Shown here: positions 12,635-22,461 of the stretch, piece after piece
Layout: each line of letters opens with the position of its first letter
Numbering within the stretch: the first letter of the stretch is position 1
From: Saccharum officinarum
Taxonomy: Eukaryota; Streptophyta; Magnoliopsida; Poales; Poaceae
Assembly (NCBI GenBank): GCA_020631735.1
Contig: CM036221.1
Location: 15,605,381-15,669,380 of the forward strand
Reading direction: 5' to 3'
DNA: 64,000 nt
Made by a program: the position numbers and the translations under genes
Notes under the pieces: model-generated
Seen by the model: the letters and a program-made list of their open reading frames with translations, nothing else
Databases searched by the model: none
What the model was told of the DNA's origin: nothing

Positions 12635-13582
12635 CACTACTACAGGATTGATTTTGCAAGACACAACCAAAAACTTAACCGAGGCGGGCTCCTATTTTCC
12701 TCGCCATGGTTAATGCCCTAATTAACGGAGGCGGGCACTTTTTATTTACCGAGGTGCCCGCCTCAGAAAATCGATTTACTGTGACGGGCGTCTTAAGGCG
12801 ACCGCCTTAGTTAATAACCTATTAACCGTGTCGGGCATCTTAAGGTGCCCTCCTCGGTAAATCTATTAACCGAGGCGGGCACATTATAAGGCATGCCTCC
12901 ATAAATCAGGCCTAGCCCACAAATCCATGGCAACACACTACTTCGTCGGTGTATATATATATGTGTGTTAGGGTTTAGGCAGCCCCTCGCAGCCACTCAC
13001 CCCGCAGCGCCACGCACGCCTCTCTCTCTCTCTCACGCCGTGATTCTCTCTCTCATACATCGCTGGCTCCCTCCCACTCGAGCGCCTCTCCCTCCCTCAC
13101 ACCGGTGCTCCTCCTACTCCAAGACTGCCGCGAGCGATGGTGGATCTACTCCCTCTCCCTCCCACCACGACGGTCGATGACCTACTCCATCTCTCTCCCA
13201 CCATGGCCCGGCGGCTCTCCCTATCCATCTCCCATGGCACGGCGTGGCGGCGATGTCGGGCCAGGCGAGCAGCGCGGCACGTGGGGCATGGGACGGCGCA
13301 CGGCGCGTGGACCGATGGCTCCCTCTGGTGACATCTCTCTCGCCCAGGTGTTGTCCCTGGCACGGATCTAGGGCGGGCCAGCCCCTACATGCGGCGACAG
13401 CGCGAGTCCCCATCGGGGTGGCCCCCACACCATGGATCCACGGTGAGGGCCACCCCAGTCGTGACGGTGGTGGGGATCCACATCGCCCTGGCCGTCTGGA
13501 TCCAGCACAAGGTGGTATGCCCTTGTCCTCTCTCTCTTCTCTCTCAGATCTGGTGTAGGTCCGTCGCTCACCGTCCCTCTCC
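12635..13582 (+). mobile_element. CACTA transposon, left part, interrupted by the Sirevirus
   Basis: Starts CACTACTACAGG at 12635 after a TAT trinucleotide. Positions 12675-12890 hold repeated AACCGAGGCGGGC-type words on both strands, which are subterminal repeats matched at 26620-26780 on the other side of the Copia insertion. From 12960 the sequence changes to a GC-rich block with TAGGGTTTAGGC, CT repeats and short ORFs that looks like captured gene leader or exon sequence. No transposase is visible and I cannot name the captured source. Confidence 0.7.
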
Positions 13583-14885
13583 TGAAAGGATCAAGATGCC
13601 TAAGAGGGGGGGTGAATTGGGCTTTTCTAAAAATTAATTGCAAGAATTAAATCCTACAAGCCAAACTTCACCCCTAGTGCCTACTAGTGTTCCTTGTGAT
13701 TCTACCGGTAAAAGTTTTGCACCCTAAGTTCCAATCCTAGACTAGCATGGCAATTCTAGGAAAGTAAACAAGCAATGAAAGTAATGCACGAATGTAAATG
13801 CTTGAAAGTAAGGGTTAGGAACACGGTGATGTTTTGCCAAGGTATCGGAGAGTCGCCACTCCCCACTAGTCCTCGTTGGAGCACCCGCGCAAGGGTGTAG
13901 CTCCCCCTTGATCCACGCAAGGATCAAGTGCTCTCTACGGGTTGATTCTTTGACACTCCATCATGGCAAATCACCCAAAACCGCTCACAACTTGAGTTGG
14001 GTCACCCACACGCTTGTCGGATGATCACCAAACTCCCAATCACCACCAAACCATCTAGGTGATGGCGATCACCAAGAGTAACAAGCTAGAACTCTCACTT
14101 GACCACAACAAGCCTAATGAGAAGATGGATGCACACTTGCTATACTCTTGTCACTAGAGAGGAATCTCAAACTTTGATTCTTAAATCACTATCCTCACTA
14201 GGGCTCTTGCACTCCCTTGCACTCCAAAGGTTTTTCTCAGCTGAACAAATGAGCAAGAGTCCTCTAAAAGAGGTGGAGGGGATGTATTTATACACTGTTT
14301 ACACTGTTTACCCTCTAGAACATGTGTCAGACTGACCACCGCGTCCGGTCCTCACAAGGATCGCGTCCGGTCGATCAGTTACCGACGCAGTGACATGTTA
14401 GTACTGACCGGACACGTCCGGTCATGACTAGGACCACGTCTGGTCACAGGTAAATTGCTCAAACGTCTTCTAAACGCGTTGCAACTTGAACCAAGTTGCT
14501 TCCAACTGAACTTTGAGCTTTTCTAGAGCTACCTAGTGCTAAGTTTGATAAGTGTGCACCACACCTAAACAAAAGACTCACATAGGTCAAGCTACTCGCT
14601 CATGCCCCATTTTATAGTACGGTCAAAGGAAGAAACAAAGATCCTAACGACTATTCTAGATGTAACTCAACACCTTGATATCCAGAACTAACTGTCCTTA
14701 ATCTTGTCGTTGATCCTTTGAAAACTGAAATGATTTCCATCAAGGGACATGAATACCACAGTGCCCAAAGTAGTTATCAACTCCATGACCTAACTTACCA
14801 ATGTTTCTGCAAAACACACGTTAGTCATGGTAATAATGCATTGTCATCAATTACTGAAACCAACACCGGGGCCTAGATGCTTTCA
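13583..14885 (-). repeat. 3' LTR of the Sirevirus, shortened by about 294 bp
   Basis: 1303 bp, against 1597 bp for its partner at 24735-26331. The missing block corresponds to roughly 25445-25745, which carries most of the ACCGGACGCG-type repeats. Two or three of these remain at 14335-14455. The loss joins short TGTTTAC words, so a deletion in this copy after insertion is the simplest explanation. Confidence 0.9.
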
Positions 14886-14899
14886 ATCTCCTCCTTTTT
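14886..14899 (-). other. Sirevirus polypurine tract
   Basis: Minus strand AAAAAGGAGGAGAT abuts the 3' LTR. A second purine-rich run at 15265-15279 follows a TTGATGCCAAAG word. Multiple PPT copies downstream of the coding region are a known Sirevirus signature. Confidence 0.8.
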
Positions 14900-15263
14900 G
14901 GTGATTGATGACAACACTTTAGATTCAGAAGATATAAGTTGAGGTTTTCGATCATGCTTGGTTCACATAAGCATAAAGCTGTATGCACAAGGGGTTAGTC
15001 ATTGCTTATGTGTTCCAAGCCAGCTGAGTGTACTCATAAGATAAAACATGAAGAGTTAGTATACATAAAACATAGCTCATATGAAATCAGAGTAAGGCAC
15101 GGAAGCACAACCTTATGAGCTAAACACCATTAAGTGACATAATAATTAAGACACAGTTTCACAAACTCATAGTCACACTATGCAGGGCGAGAAAGTAAAC
15201 ATGATGCATGAAAGTAGCACACAAAGAACGAAATCCTCTATCAACACTCCCCCTGAATCTATG

Positions 15264-17358
15264 CTCTCTCTCCCCCTTTGGCATCAACCGCCAAAAACTA
15301 ATCTAAGGATCTGACGGGGGAACAGAAGCTGTCGTGTCGGGTGCCGAGGAGCGCGGAGTGATCACGAACTATGAAGTATCCTCCTCAGACTCTAAACTGT
15401 CAGGCTGACCCTCTGTAGATAGACGTGACAGAGAAGCGGTCTAGGTCGGTAGAGTAGGTGCAGCAACTGAAGGTGTAGTAGCAACTATAGGAGCAGTCAC
15501 TGTCGCCTGAGCCTGAAAGACACCAAGAGTGGGAGGATCTGTCGATGCTACTGAAGATGGTAGAGTCTCTGTAGTGGCGGCCCCTGTCACTGAAAGTGCA
15601 GTAGTCTCTGAAGCTGACATCCCTGTAGTGGTCTCAACAGTGGTGTACGAGGGTGACAGCTATCTAGTCAGCTCACTGTAGGTGGCACTCAAGTCGGTGA
15701 AGGGAGTGCCTGAAAGGAGGTGAGGTCTTGGCTGAGCTGGTGGGGTGAACCCTATCTGGATAGGACTGTAGCTCGGAGACTGAAACGTCTGAGGCACCTG
15801 CTGCTGGGGGGAGGTGTACTGAAAACTCGGTTGTCCCTGACTCTGAGGTCCACTGGACTGTAAAGCTGGAGTTAGGACAGACGGTGGTGGAGGTACCCCA
15901 ACTGTGACAAGGTGGCACAGGAGCTCTATGTACTATTGCTGAGTGGCTGCCTGCTGCCTCTGCATCTCGAACTGCTGTCGCTGGAACTCTAGCTACTGCC
16001 TCTGGAGCTCGTCCTGACGAGCCTGAATCTGAGCGAACGCGGCAGCTGTGTCCTAAGCATGTCTCTACATCTGAACCTCCTGTCTCTTCTGGGCCTGGGT
16101 CAGCCTCTCAAGAATAGCCACCATGGTTGGGTCTGAGCGGGAGGCTGAGCCTGAGCCACCGACCTCATGGTCGTGAGGCCGAGGAGAGCAGTACCGGGGG
16201 ATGGGCTGATAATCCTCATCTGTGCTGTCAGTAGCAACATCCTCGGCTAGATCAGCTGGCTGAGCATCTATATTTGCTAGCTCTGCCTCAGCAAGACCCT
16301 CAACGGTCTCGTCCTGCTCAACAGCTGTCTCCGGTACCTCTGGCCTCTGACGCTATCCTGGGCTAGGTGCACGTCGAGACCCCTCACCAAAAGGCTCATG
16401 GAAATAGGGACGGAACATATCTGTAGGGGGCACTGTCCCGCCATGAGGGCGTCTCGGAGGTGCAGTCTGTCCGAAACACAGCTGATGAATCTTTGTCTCT
16501 GAAGCAGGGAGTCTGAGAATCTCCCGTACCCTGGTGCTGTAGAGTCTACGGTCACGACCTCTGAAAGCAAAGTGTATGAACTGATGTGTTGGGTCAATCC
16601 AAAGTGAGGAGTAAAACTCTCTGACCCAGGTCCCGCAGTATGCTCCAGTCCATCCAAGAAGATCTGATAATCCAGGTAGAAAGGATAGATATGGACGAAG
16701 CTGCTCACCAACCACCTCAACTAAGGCCTCTAGTCGACAGACTCTCTGAGGTCTGAAAGCAATCCCACTGTCGACATAGGCCCTATAGAAGTCCTCGTGC
16801 AGAGGAGTGTAGAAACCCTCTAAAGCTTAGGGATCCCGCTGAGGTGGGAACCCCCGAGTGACCTTAACGAACCTGAGGGCCTGGACCTGTCTAGCTGTAG
16901 CTCCCCTGAGGTCAAAGTGCTCAACTGGGGGGTGACCTCAAGCCCTAGGAGGTGGACGACCTCCATGACGCTGACCCTCTGGTCTGGGAGTCACCTGAGC
17001 TCGCGTACGTCCTGAGCGACGACGCTATGGAGAGTGTACTGTTTGCTCCTCAGTCTCCTCTGGATCCTCTATAGGCTGCTCTGCAGGTGCATCCACTGTC
17101 TCCTCTGTGGCCTCAATACCGAGTTGTTGACCTTCAAGGTGAAAGCGACTCTCGCCAATACGAATACCACTACTCCTGCCACCTCTCTCTACTGCCTCTG
17201 CTGCATCTGCAACTACCTGAGCTGCCTCTACCTCTATAAGTGTTCTCTCTCTTCTTGGCAGCAATCTTTACTCGCTTGCCACGAGCTACCTCTGTCCTCC
17301 TTGGGGGACTGTCATCCCCGTCACTAGGTGCACCACCAGCGTTCTTACAGCGAACCAT
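15264..17358 (-). pseudogene. Sirevirus third ORF (env-position, function unknown), degraded
   Basis: Starting from the ATG at 17358 (MVRCKNAGG), a protein of roughly 690 codons can be followed through several stops and frame changes. The N-terminal 60 residues are basic. A folded-looking block at about 16720-16360 contains WIDPTHQFIHF and RPHGGTVPPTDMF. After it come a Gln-rich coiled-coil stretch (about 16110-15930) and a Ser/Thr/Pro-rich tail ending near 15264. It occupies the place of the envelope-like gene of some Sireviruses, but I see no signal peptide or transmembrane segment, so an envelope role is not supported. Related ORFs occur in other grass repeats and their function is not established. 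Confidence 0.65.
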
Positions 17359-18240
17359 ACTGACAAACTGCTGTACTGAGAAACACTGGAAAGTAATAGA
17401 TGATGAACTGACACTCGTGAGGCTTGGCCTCAATCCATATCTACAGGCTTGGCCTCGGATTCACAACTGATCACCTAACACACACAGCACCGACAGGACG
17501 AACTAAAACGATAGAATAGATGGATCTACTATAAGCAACATATATTATCTAATAGATGAGTAAGATCCTAATAATAGCAAGCATATGAGGTAAGATATGA
17601 ATAGACCGCGATAGCTACCTCGAAAGAGCGAAGATCCGATGAACGGAAGAAGATCTCAACGTGCTAGGGTTACCCGGAAACGGCGACTGAAACCCTGGTG
17701 AACCGAGAGATCGACGATCGAATTAGTAATTCACCGGAAAATCAACGGTAAACCCTAATCCAAGGTTAAGACGTCACCTTGCGGAGACGGAGACGATCGC
17801 GAAGACGAAGATGATCGTGGAGACGAAAACTCGCGAAAAGCCTCAGCGAACGAATTCGGGTGGCTAGGGTTAGGGTTCCTCGGTCAGTGGGCGCGGGTCT
17901 CGAAGAGGTTGCGTGCGTGTGGCAGGGAGCGGGCACGAGATGGTGGAGGCTTGGGTGGCAAGCAAAGGCATGCAGTGGCGGATGGCTCGGCTGCGGCAGC
18001 GGAACGGCGAGCTCGCGGTTGCTGCGGGCGCGACGGAGCTAGGCTGCAGGAGAGTGCTCTAGCACGAGCGTGGACTACGCGGCGCGGCTGCGAGCAGGAG
18101 CGCGGATGGCGCGGGTGCGGTGAGGAAGGCACGGGCACGGCGAGAAAGGAGCGGTCGCGGTGGCTCGGCGACACGGCGGCGCTCGGGTGTAGGCGGTGGA
18201 TTGAGACGAAAAAGAAAACCGAGCGAGATCCAATCGTACG
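17359..18240 (-). promoter_or_regulatory. Gene-like leader upstream of the Sirevirus third ORF
   Basis: On the minus strand this stretch goes from a GC-rich block through AACCCTAACCCTAG (about 17860-17875, a telo-box-like motif), a CT-rich leader and two more AACCCTA words. It then reaches a possible splice donor CGAG/GTAGC at about 17620, an AT-rich intron-like section and a possible acceptor TACAG just before the ATG at 17358. This resembles the promoter and 5' UTR intron of a plant housekeeping gene. It may let the third ORF be expressed separately, or it may be captured host sequence. No transcript evidence is available. Confidence 0.4.
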
Positions 18241-18615
18241 GTTAAAAAGGGTGAGATCCGCTTTTTACGCGATGACCGGACGCGGTGGTCGCATGACCGG
18301 ACACGGTGGAGACAGCATCCGGTCATAGTCCAGTAAGCTCCTGGAATGACCGGACGCATCTGATTATGCACGATCGAACGCTGACATAGTCCGGTCACAT
18401 TTTGCCCGGAAAACTAAAACGGATGACCAGACGCAGTGGTGGTGGCCGGGACGGACGCGGTGGTCAGCAACTACGCGTCTGGTGCAGCGTCCGGTCACAG
18501 GTCTTGAAGAAGAACTTCGGGAATGACTGGACGCGCTGGTGGACGCTGGGACCGGACGCGGTGGTGAAGCAGAACCACGTCCGATGCAGCGTCCGGTCCA
18601 GCGTCCGGTCGCTGT
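18240..18615. repeat. CCGGACGCG / CGTCCGGTC repeat cluster inside the Sirevirus
   Basis: At least eight near-palindromic copies of GACCGGACGC or GCGTCCGGTC lie here. The same words recur in the element's LTRs (25490-25890 and 14335-14455) and in the solo LTR at 47700-47890. Clustered palindromes are known from Sirevirus LTRs. Confidence 0.75.
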
Positions 18616-19104
18616 AAAACGTCCTTTTTCAAACCGATTTTTTACGCGACTTCTCCCAATCAAGTTCCAATTCAAAGAGACTCAAATAAACACCAATTGG
18701 AACCTGATATGAGTGACCTCACTCAAACCCTCAAAATTTTCAAAATAATTTTGCCTTAGGCTAGTATTATTTTTAAGAAAATATTCAATAAACACCCGAG
18801 GAGCACACATATGGCCATGCAATAGAGTGTATCAACCCTTGGGAGCTTCAAATGCTCTCTCTATTCATGGACGAACATAGAGGTTACTCAAAGCTAAACT
18901 GAAAAGAAACGACAAAGCAACAACCATGCATATGCAATGCAAAACGAGAAAGGTAGGCTAGTTGCTTGTCAAGTTTGATCCACGGTTAGGCTTCTTCACT
19001 CCTCCAAAGGAGGGTTATCGTAACCGTGTTAGACAAGTTCTAGATGCATTACGGGAATTTAAACATGACATAATGTACAATGCAATGCAAGGGACAACAC
19101 AAGC

Positions 19105-20688
19105 TCATTTTTTAAAGTTACTAGAATCAAGCACATTTAGTTCACTTCTCAACCTACAAAAGGTAGCCTCATCTAAAGGTTTAGTGAAGATATCCGCTAA
19201 TTGATTTTCACTTCTTACACCTTCTAGTGATATATCATTTTTAGCAACATGATCTCTTAGAAAGTGGTGGCGAATATCAATGTGCTTGGTGCGAGAGTGT
19301 TGTACCGGATTATTAGCAATTTTAACGGCACTTTCATTGTCACATAAAAGCGGCACCTTTTCAAGAACAACTCCATAGTCTAGGAGGGTTTGTTTCATGT
19401 ATAAGATTTGTGCACAACAAGCCCCCGCGGCAATGTATTCTGCCTCGGCGGTGGACAAAGCCACACTATTTTGCTTCTTAGATGACCAAGATACTAAGGA
19501 CCTCCCAAGCAAATGGCATCCTCCGGATGTGCTTTTTCTATCAATTTTGCAACCGGCATAATCCGAATCGGAATAGCCAACTAGTTGGAATCTAGCTCCT
19601 TTGGGGTACCAAAGACCGATGCTTGGGGTGTACTTAAGATATCTTAAGATTCTTTTTACGGCACTTAGGTGAGGTTCCTTAGGGCACGCTTGAAAGCGAG
19701 CACACATGCACACACTAAACATGATATCGGGCCTAGATGCGGTAAGGTACAATAAGCTACCAATCATAGAACGGTAAAGAGTTTGATCGATTGATTTATC
19801 TCCCTCATCTAGATCGAGATGTCCATTAGTTGGCATTAGGGTCTTGATTGGCTTGCATTCTTCCATCTTGAATCTTTTGAGAAGATCCTTGGTATACTTT
19901 TCTTGAGAGATAAAAATCCCTTCTCTCATTTGCTTGACTTGAAAACCAAGGAAGAATGTTAGCTCACCAATCATTGACATCTCGAACTCTTTCGACATCA
20001 ATTCACCAAATTCCTTGCAATAATCTTCATTTGTTGACCCAAAGATAATATCATCAACATAGACTTGACAAATGAAGATCTCTCCATTAAACTTCTTGGT
20101 GAATAGTGTGGTGTCAACCTTCCCAATAATGAAGCCCTTCTCAATGAGGAAGTCCCGGAGGCGCTCATACCACGCTCTAGGGGCTTGCTTGAGCCCATAT
20201 AGCGCCTTGGACAACCTATAAACATGATTAGGATATCTAGGGTCTTCAAACCTGGGAGGTTGTTCAACATAGACTAGTTCATTTATGAAGCCATTTAAAA
20301 AAGCACTTTTCACATCCATTTGATATAGTTTCATTTCATGATGTGATGCATATGCAAGGAGGATATGAATGGCTTCAAGTCTTGCAACGGGTGCAAAGGT
20401 CTCTCCAAAATCAAGACCTTTAACTTGAGAGAACCCCTTTGCAACTAGTCTTGCCTTGTTTCTTACTACTACGCCTTGATCATCTTGCTTGTTGCGGAAC
20501 ACCCACTTGGTTCCAATGACTCTTGCGCCTTTTGGATGCTCTTCAAGTGTCCAAACTTGATTGCGGACGAAGTTGTTCAATTCATCATGCATGGCATTCA
20601 CCCAATCCGGATCTTGAAGAGCTTCTTCTACATTCTTAGGTTCAAGACAAGAGACGAAAGAGTGATGTTCAACAAAAGAAGTAAACTT
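19105..20688 (-). CDS. Sirevirus Pol: reverse transcriptase and RNase H
   Basis: An open frame of about 527 codons with no stop. The reverse transcriptase starts near WTLEEHPKGARVIGTKWV, has the palm aspartate in YQMDVKSAFLNG and the catalytic YVDD (VYVDDIIFGS). The Copia-type RNase H follows with its acidic residues in GYSDSDYAG, STAEAEY and LCDNESA, then SRTKHIDIRHHF and QLADIFTKPL near the end. It would copy the element's RNA into DNA in cytoplasmic particles. All catalytic residues look intact, but upstream frames are broken, so the polyprotein cannot be made from this copy. The frame begins after a TAA at 20689-20691. Confidence 0.9.
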   Translation of the reverse strand, partial: KFTSFVEHHSFVSCLEPKNVEEALQDPDWVNAMHDELNNFVRNQVWTLEEHPKGARVIGTKWVFRNKQDDQGVVVRNKARLVAKGFSQVKGLDFGETFAPVARLEAIHILLAYASHHEMKLYQMDVKSAFLNGFINELVYVEQPPRFEDPRYPNHVYRLSKALYGLKQAPRAWYERLRDFLIEKGFIIGKVDTTLFTKKFNGEIFICQVYVDDIIFGSTNEDYCKEFGELMSKEFEMSMIGELTFFLGFQVKQMREGIFISQEKYTKDLLKRFKMEECKPIKTLMPTNGHLDLDEGDKSIDQTLYRSMIGSLLYLTASRPDIMFSVCMCARFQACPKEPHLSAVKRILRYLKYTPSIGLWYPKGARFQLVGYSDSDYAGCKIDRKSTSGGCHLLGRSLVSWSSKKQNSVALSTAEAEYIAAGACCAQILYMKQTLLDYGVVLEKVPLLCDNESAVKIANNPVQHSRTKHIDIRHHFLRDHVAKNDISLEGVRSENQLADIFTKPLDEATFCRLRSELNVLDSSNFKK

Positions 20689-20694
20689 TTAAGA

Positions 20695-22340
20695 TCAAGT
20701 CATTACACCCTTTGTAGGACTCCCTATGATGAGATCTTGTGGATGTGCTTGAAGTAGGGGTGAGTTTCTTCGATCAACCATTTGAGGAGTAGGATGGGGA
20801 GCATCAACATCTTGAGCTTGTGCCTCGGCTTGTTGATGAGAGACATGAGTATCTTCATTTTCAACTCTCTCATTCTTGTCATCATCTTGAGGCACATATG
20901 ATGAAGATGGTGGATTGACAATTTGTACATCGTCTTCATCATCTTTAGGCTTGATGTCTCCCACCAGCATGTTCTTCATGGCCTCTCTCAATGGTTCATC
21001 ACCTATATCATCACAATTCTCAATTGCTCCTTAGGAGCCGTTAGATTCATCAAACTCCACATCATATGTTTCTTCAACCAAACCAGTGGCATGGTTAAAT
21101 ACTCTATATGCTTTGGACTTTGATGAGTAACCAACAAGAAAACCAATATCACAACGTCTTTGGAACTTCCCTAGGTGTTGACGCTTCTTGTAGATGTAGC
21201 ATTTGCAACCAAACACCCGAAAGATTGAGACGTCCGGCTTCTTCCCATTTAGCAACTCATAAGGGGTCTTGCCAAGGAACTTTTGTAGGAAGAGGCGATT
21301 TGAAGCATAGCATGCGGTGTTGATTGCCTCAGCCCATAAATTTTTCTGGTGTGTTGTACTCATCTAGCATTGTTCTTGCAAGAGTTATCAAGGTCTGGTT
21401 CTTTCTCTCAACTACACCATTTTGTTGAGGAGTGTAGGTTGATGAAACTTCATGCTTGATTCCAATTTCATCACAATAAGCTTCAATGTTGGTGTTGTCA
21501 AACTCTTTGCCATTGTCACTTCTAATTTTCTTTATCTTGACTTCAAATTCATTTTGAGCTCTCTTTGCAAACTTCTTGAAGCAATTTGCCACTTTGGATT
21601 TGTCATGAAGAAAGAAAGTCCAAGTGTATCTTGAGTAGTCATCCACAATCACTAGGCAATATAGATTTCCACCTAAGCTCTTGTAAGTTGTAGGACCAAA
21701 CAAATCCATGTGTAGAAGCTCTAGTACTCTTGATGTTGACATGTAAGCTTTGGTTGGATGAGTATTTGCAACTTGTTTGCCGGCTTGACATGCACTACAA
21801 GGTTTGTCCTTCTCAAACTTTACATCCTTCAAACCTCTCACTAATTCTTTCTTCAATAGCTTGTTGAGAGTATTCATTCCAACATGAGCAAGCCTCCTAT
21901 GCCAAAGCCATCCAAGTGTAGTTTTGGTGAATAGACACGTCATCAAGTTTGCATCTTTGGAGGTGAAGTCAACAAGATAGAGATTATTGTATCTAAAGCC
22001 CTTGAAAATCACTTGCTTGTCATCTATCTTAGTAACAACCACTTCATTTAGACTAAACAAGCATTGGTAGCCAAGGTCACAAAGTTACCCAACGGATAGT
22101 AAGTTGAAACTCAATGAAGCAACATAGAGCACATTTGAGAGAGAGATCATTTGATATTGCAATCTTGCCTATACCCTTGACTTTGCTCTTTGAATTGTCC
22201 CCAAATGTGATCTTGTCTTGACATACCCCATTCTCTTCAAGTGAGGTGAACATACGAGGATCATCGGTCATGTGTTGTGTGCAACCACTATCAATCACCC
22301 AATGAGATCCACCGGTCTTGTAGTTCACCTACACACAAAA
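20695..22340 (-). pseudogene. Sirevirus Pol: protease and integrase, with frameshifts
   Basis: From 22340 the minus strand gives the protease active site WVIDSGCTQHM, then after a frame break at about 22070 the GAG-pre-integrase zinc finger (WHRRLAHVG ... CSACQAGK). The integrase core has D (HMDLFGP), D (RSDNGKEF) and E (NGVVERKNQT). Another shift near 21345 leads to the integrase C-terminal part (FRVFGCKCYI, GFLVGYSSKSKAYRVF), then a TAG or TAA stop near 21031 and an acidic linker down to 20695. Integrase catalytic residues are present, but at least two shifts and two stops break the frame. Confidence 0.85.
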
Positions 22341-22461
22341 GATCAAGCCTTTTGCTTAGGGACCCAAACTTGAGAGGGACCCTTAACTTTCTCAACTAGT
22401 GACTTGGCAACCCATATTTTCTTAGGCCTATTCTTGTTAGGGGGACCCAAGAACATGACTT

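Noticed and set aside
12965..13560. Short ORFs in the GC-rich part of the CACTA fragment
   Set aside because: Low-complexity translations with no family; possibly captured leader sequence, but not supportable as a gene.
17855..17880. Telomere-like TAGGGTTAGGG
   Set aside because: Only about two units, inside the Sirevirus; better read as a plant telo-box promoter motif.
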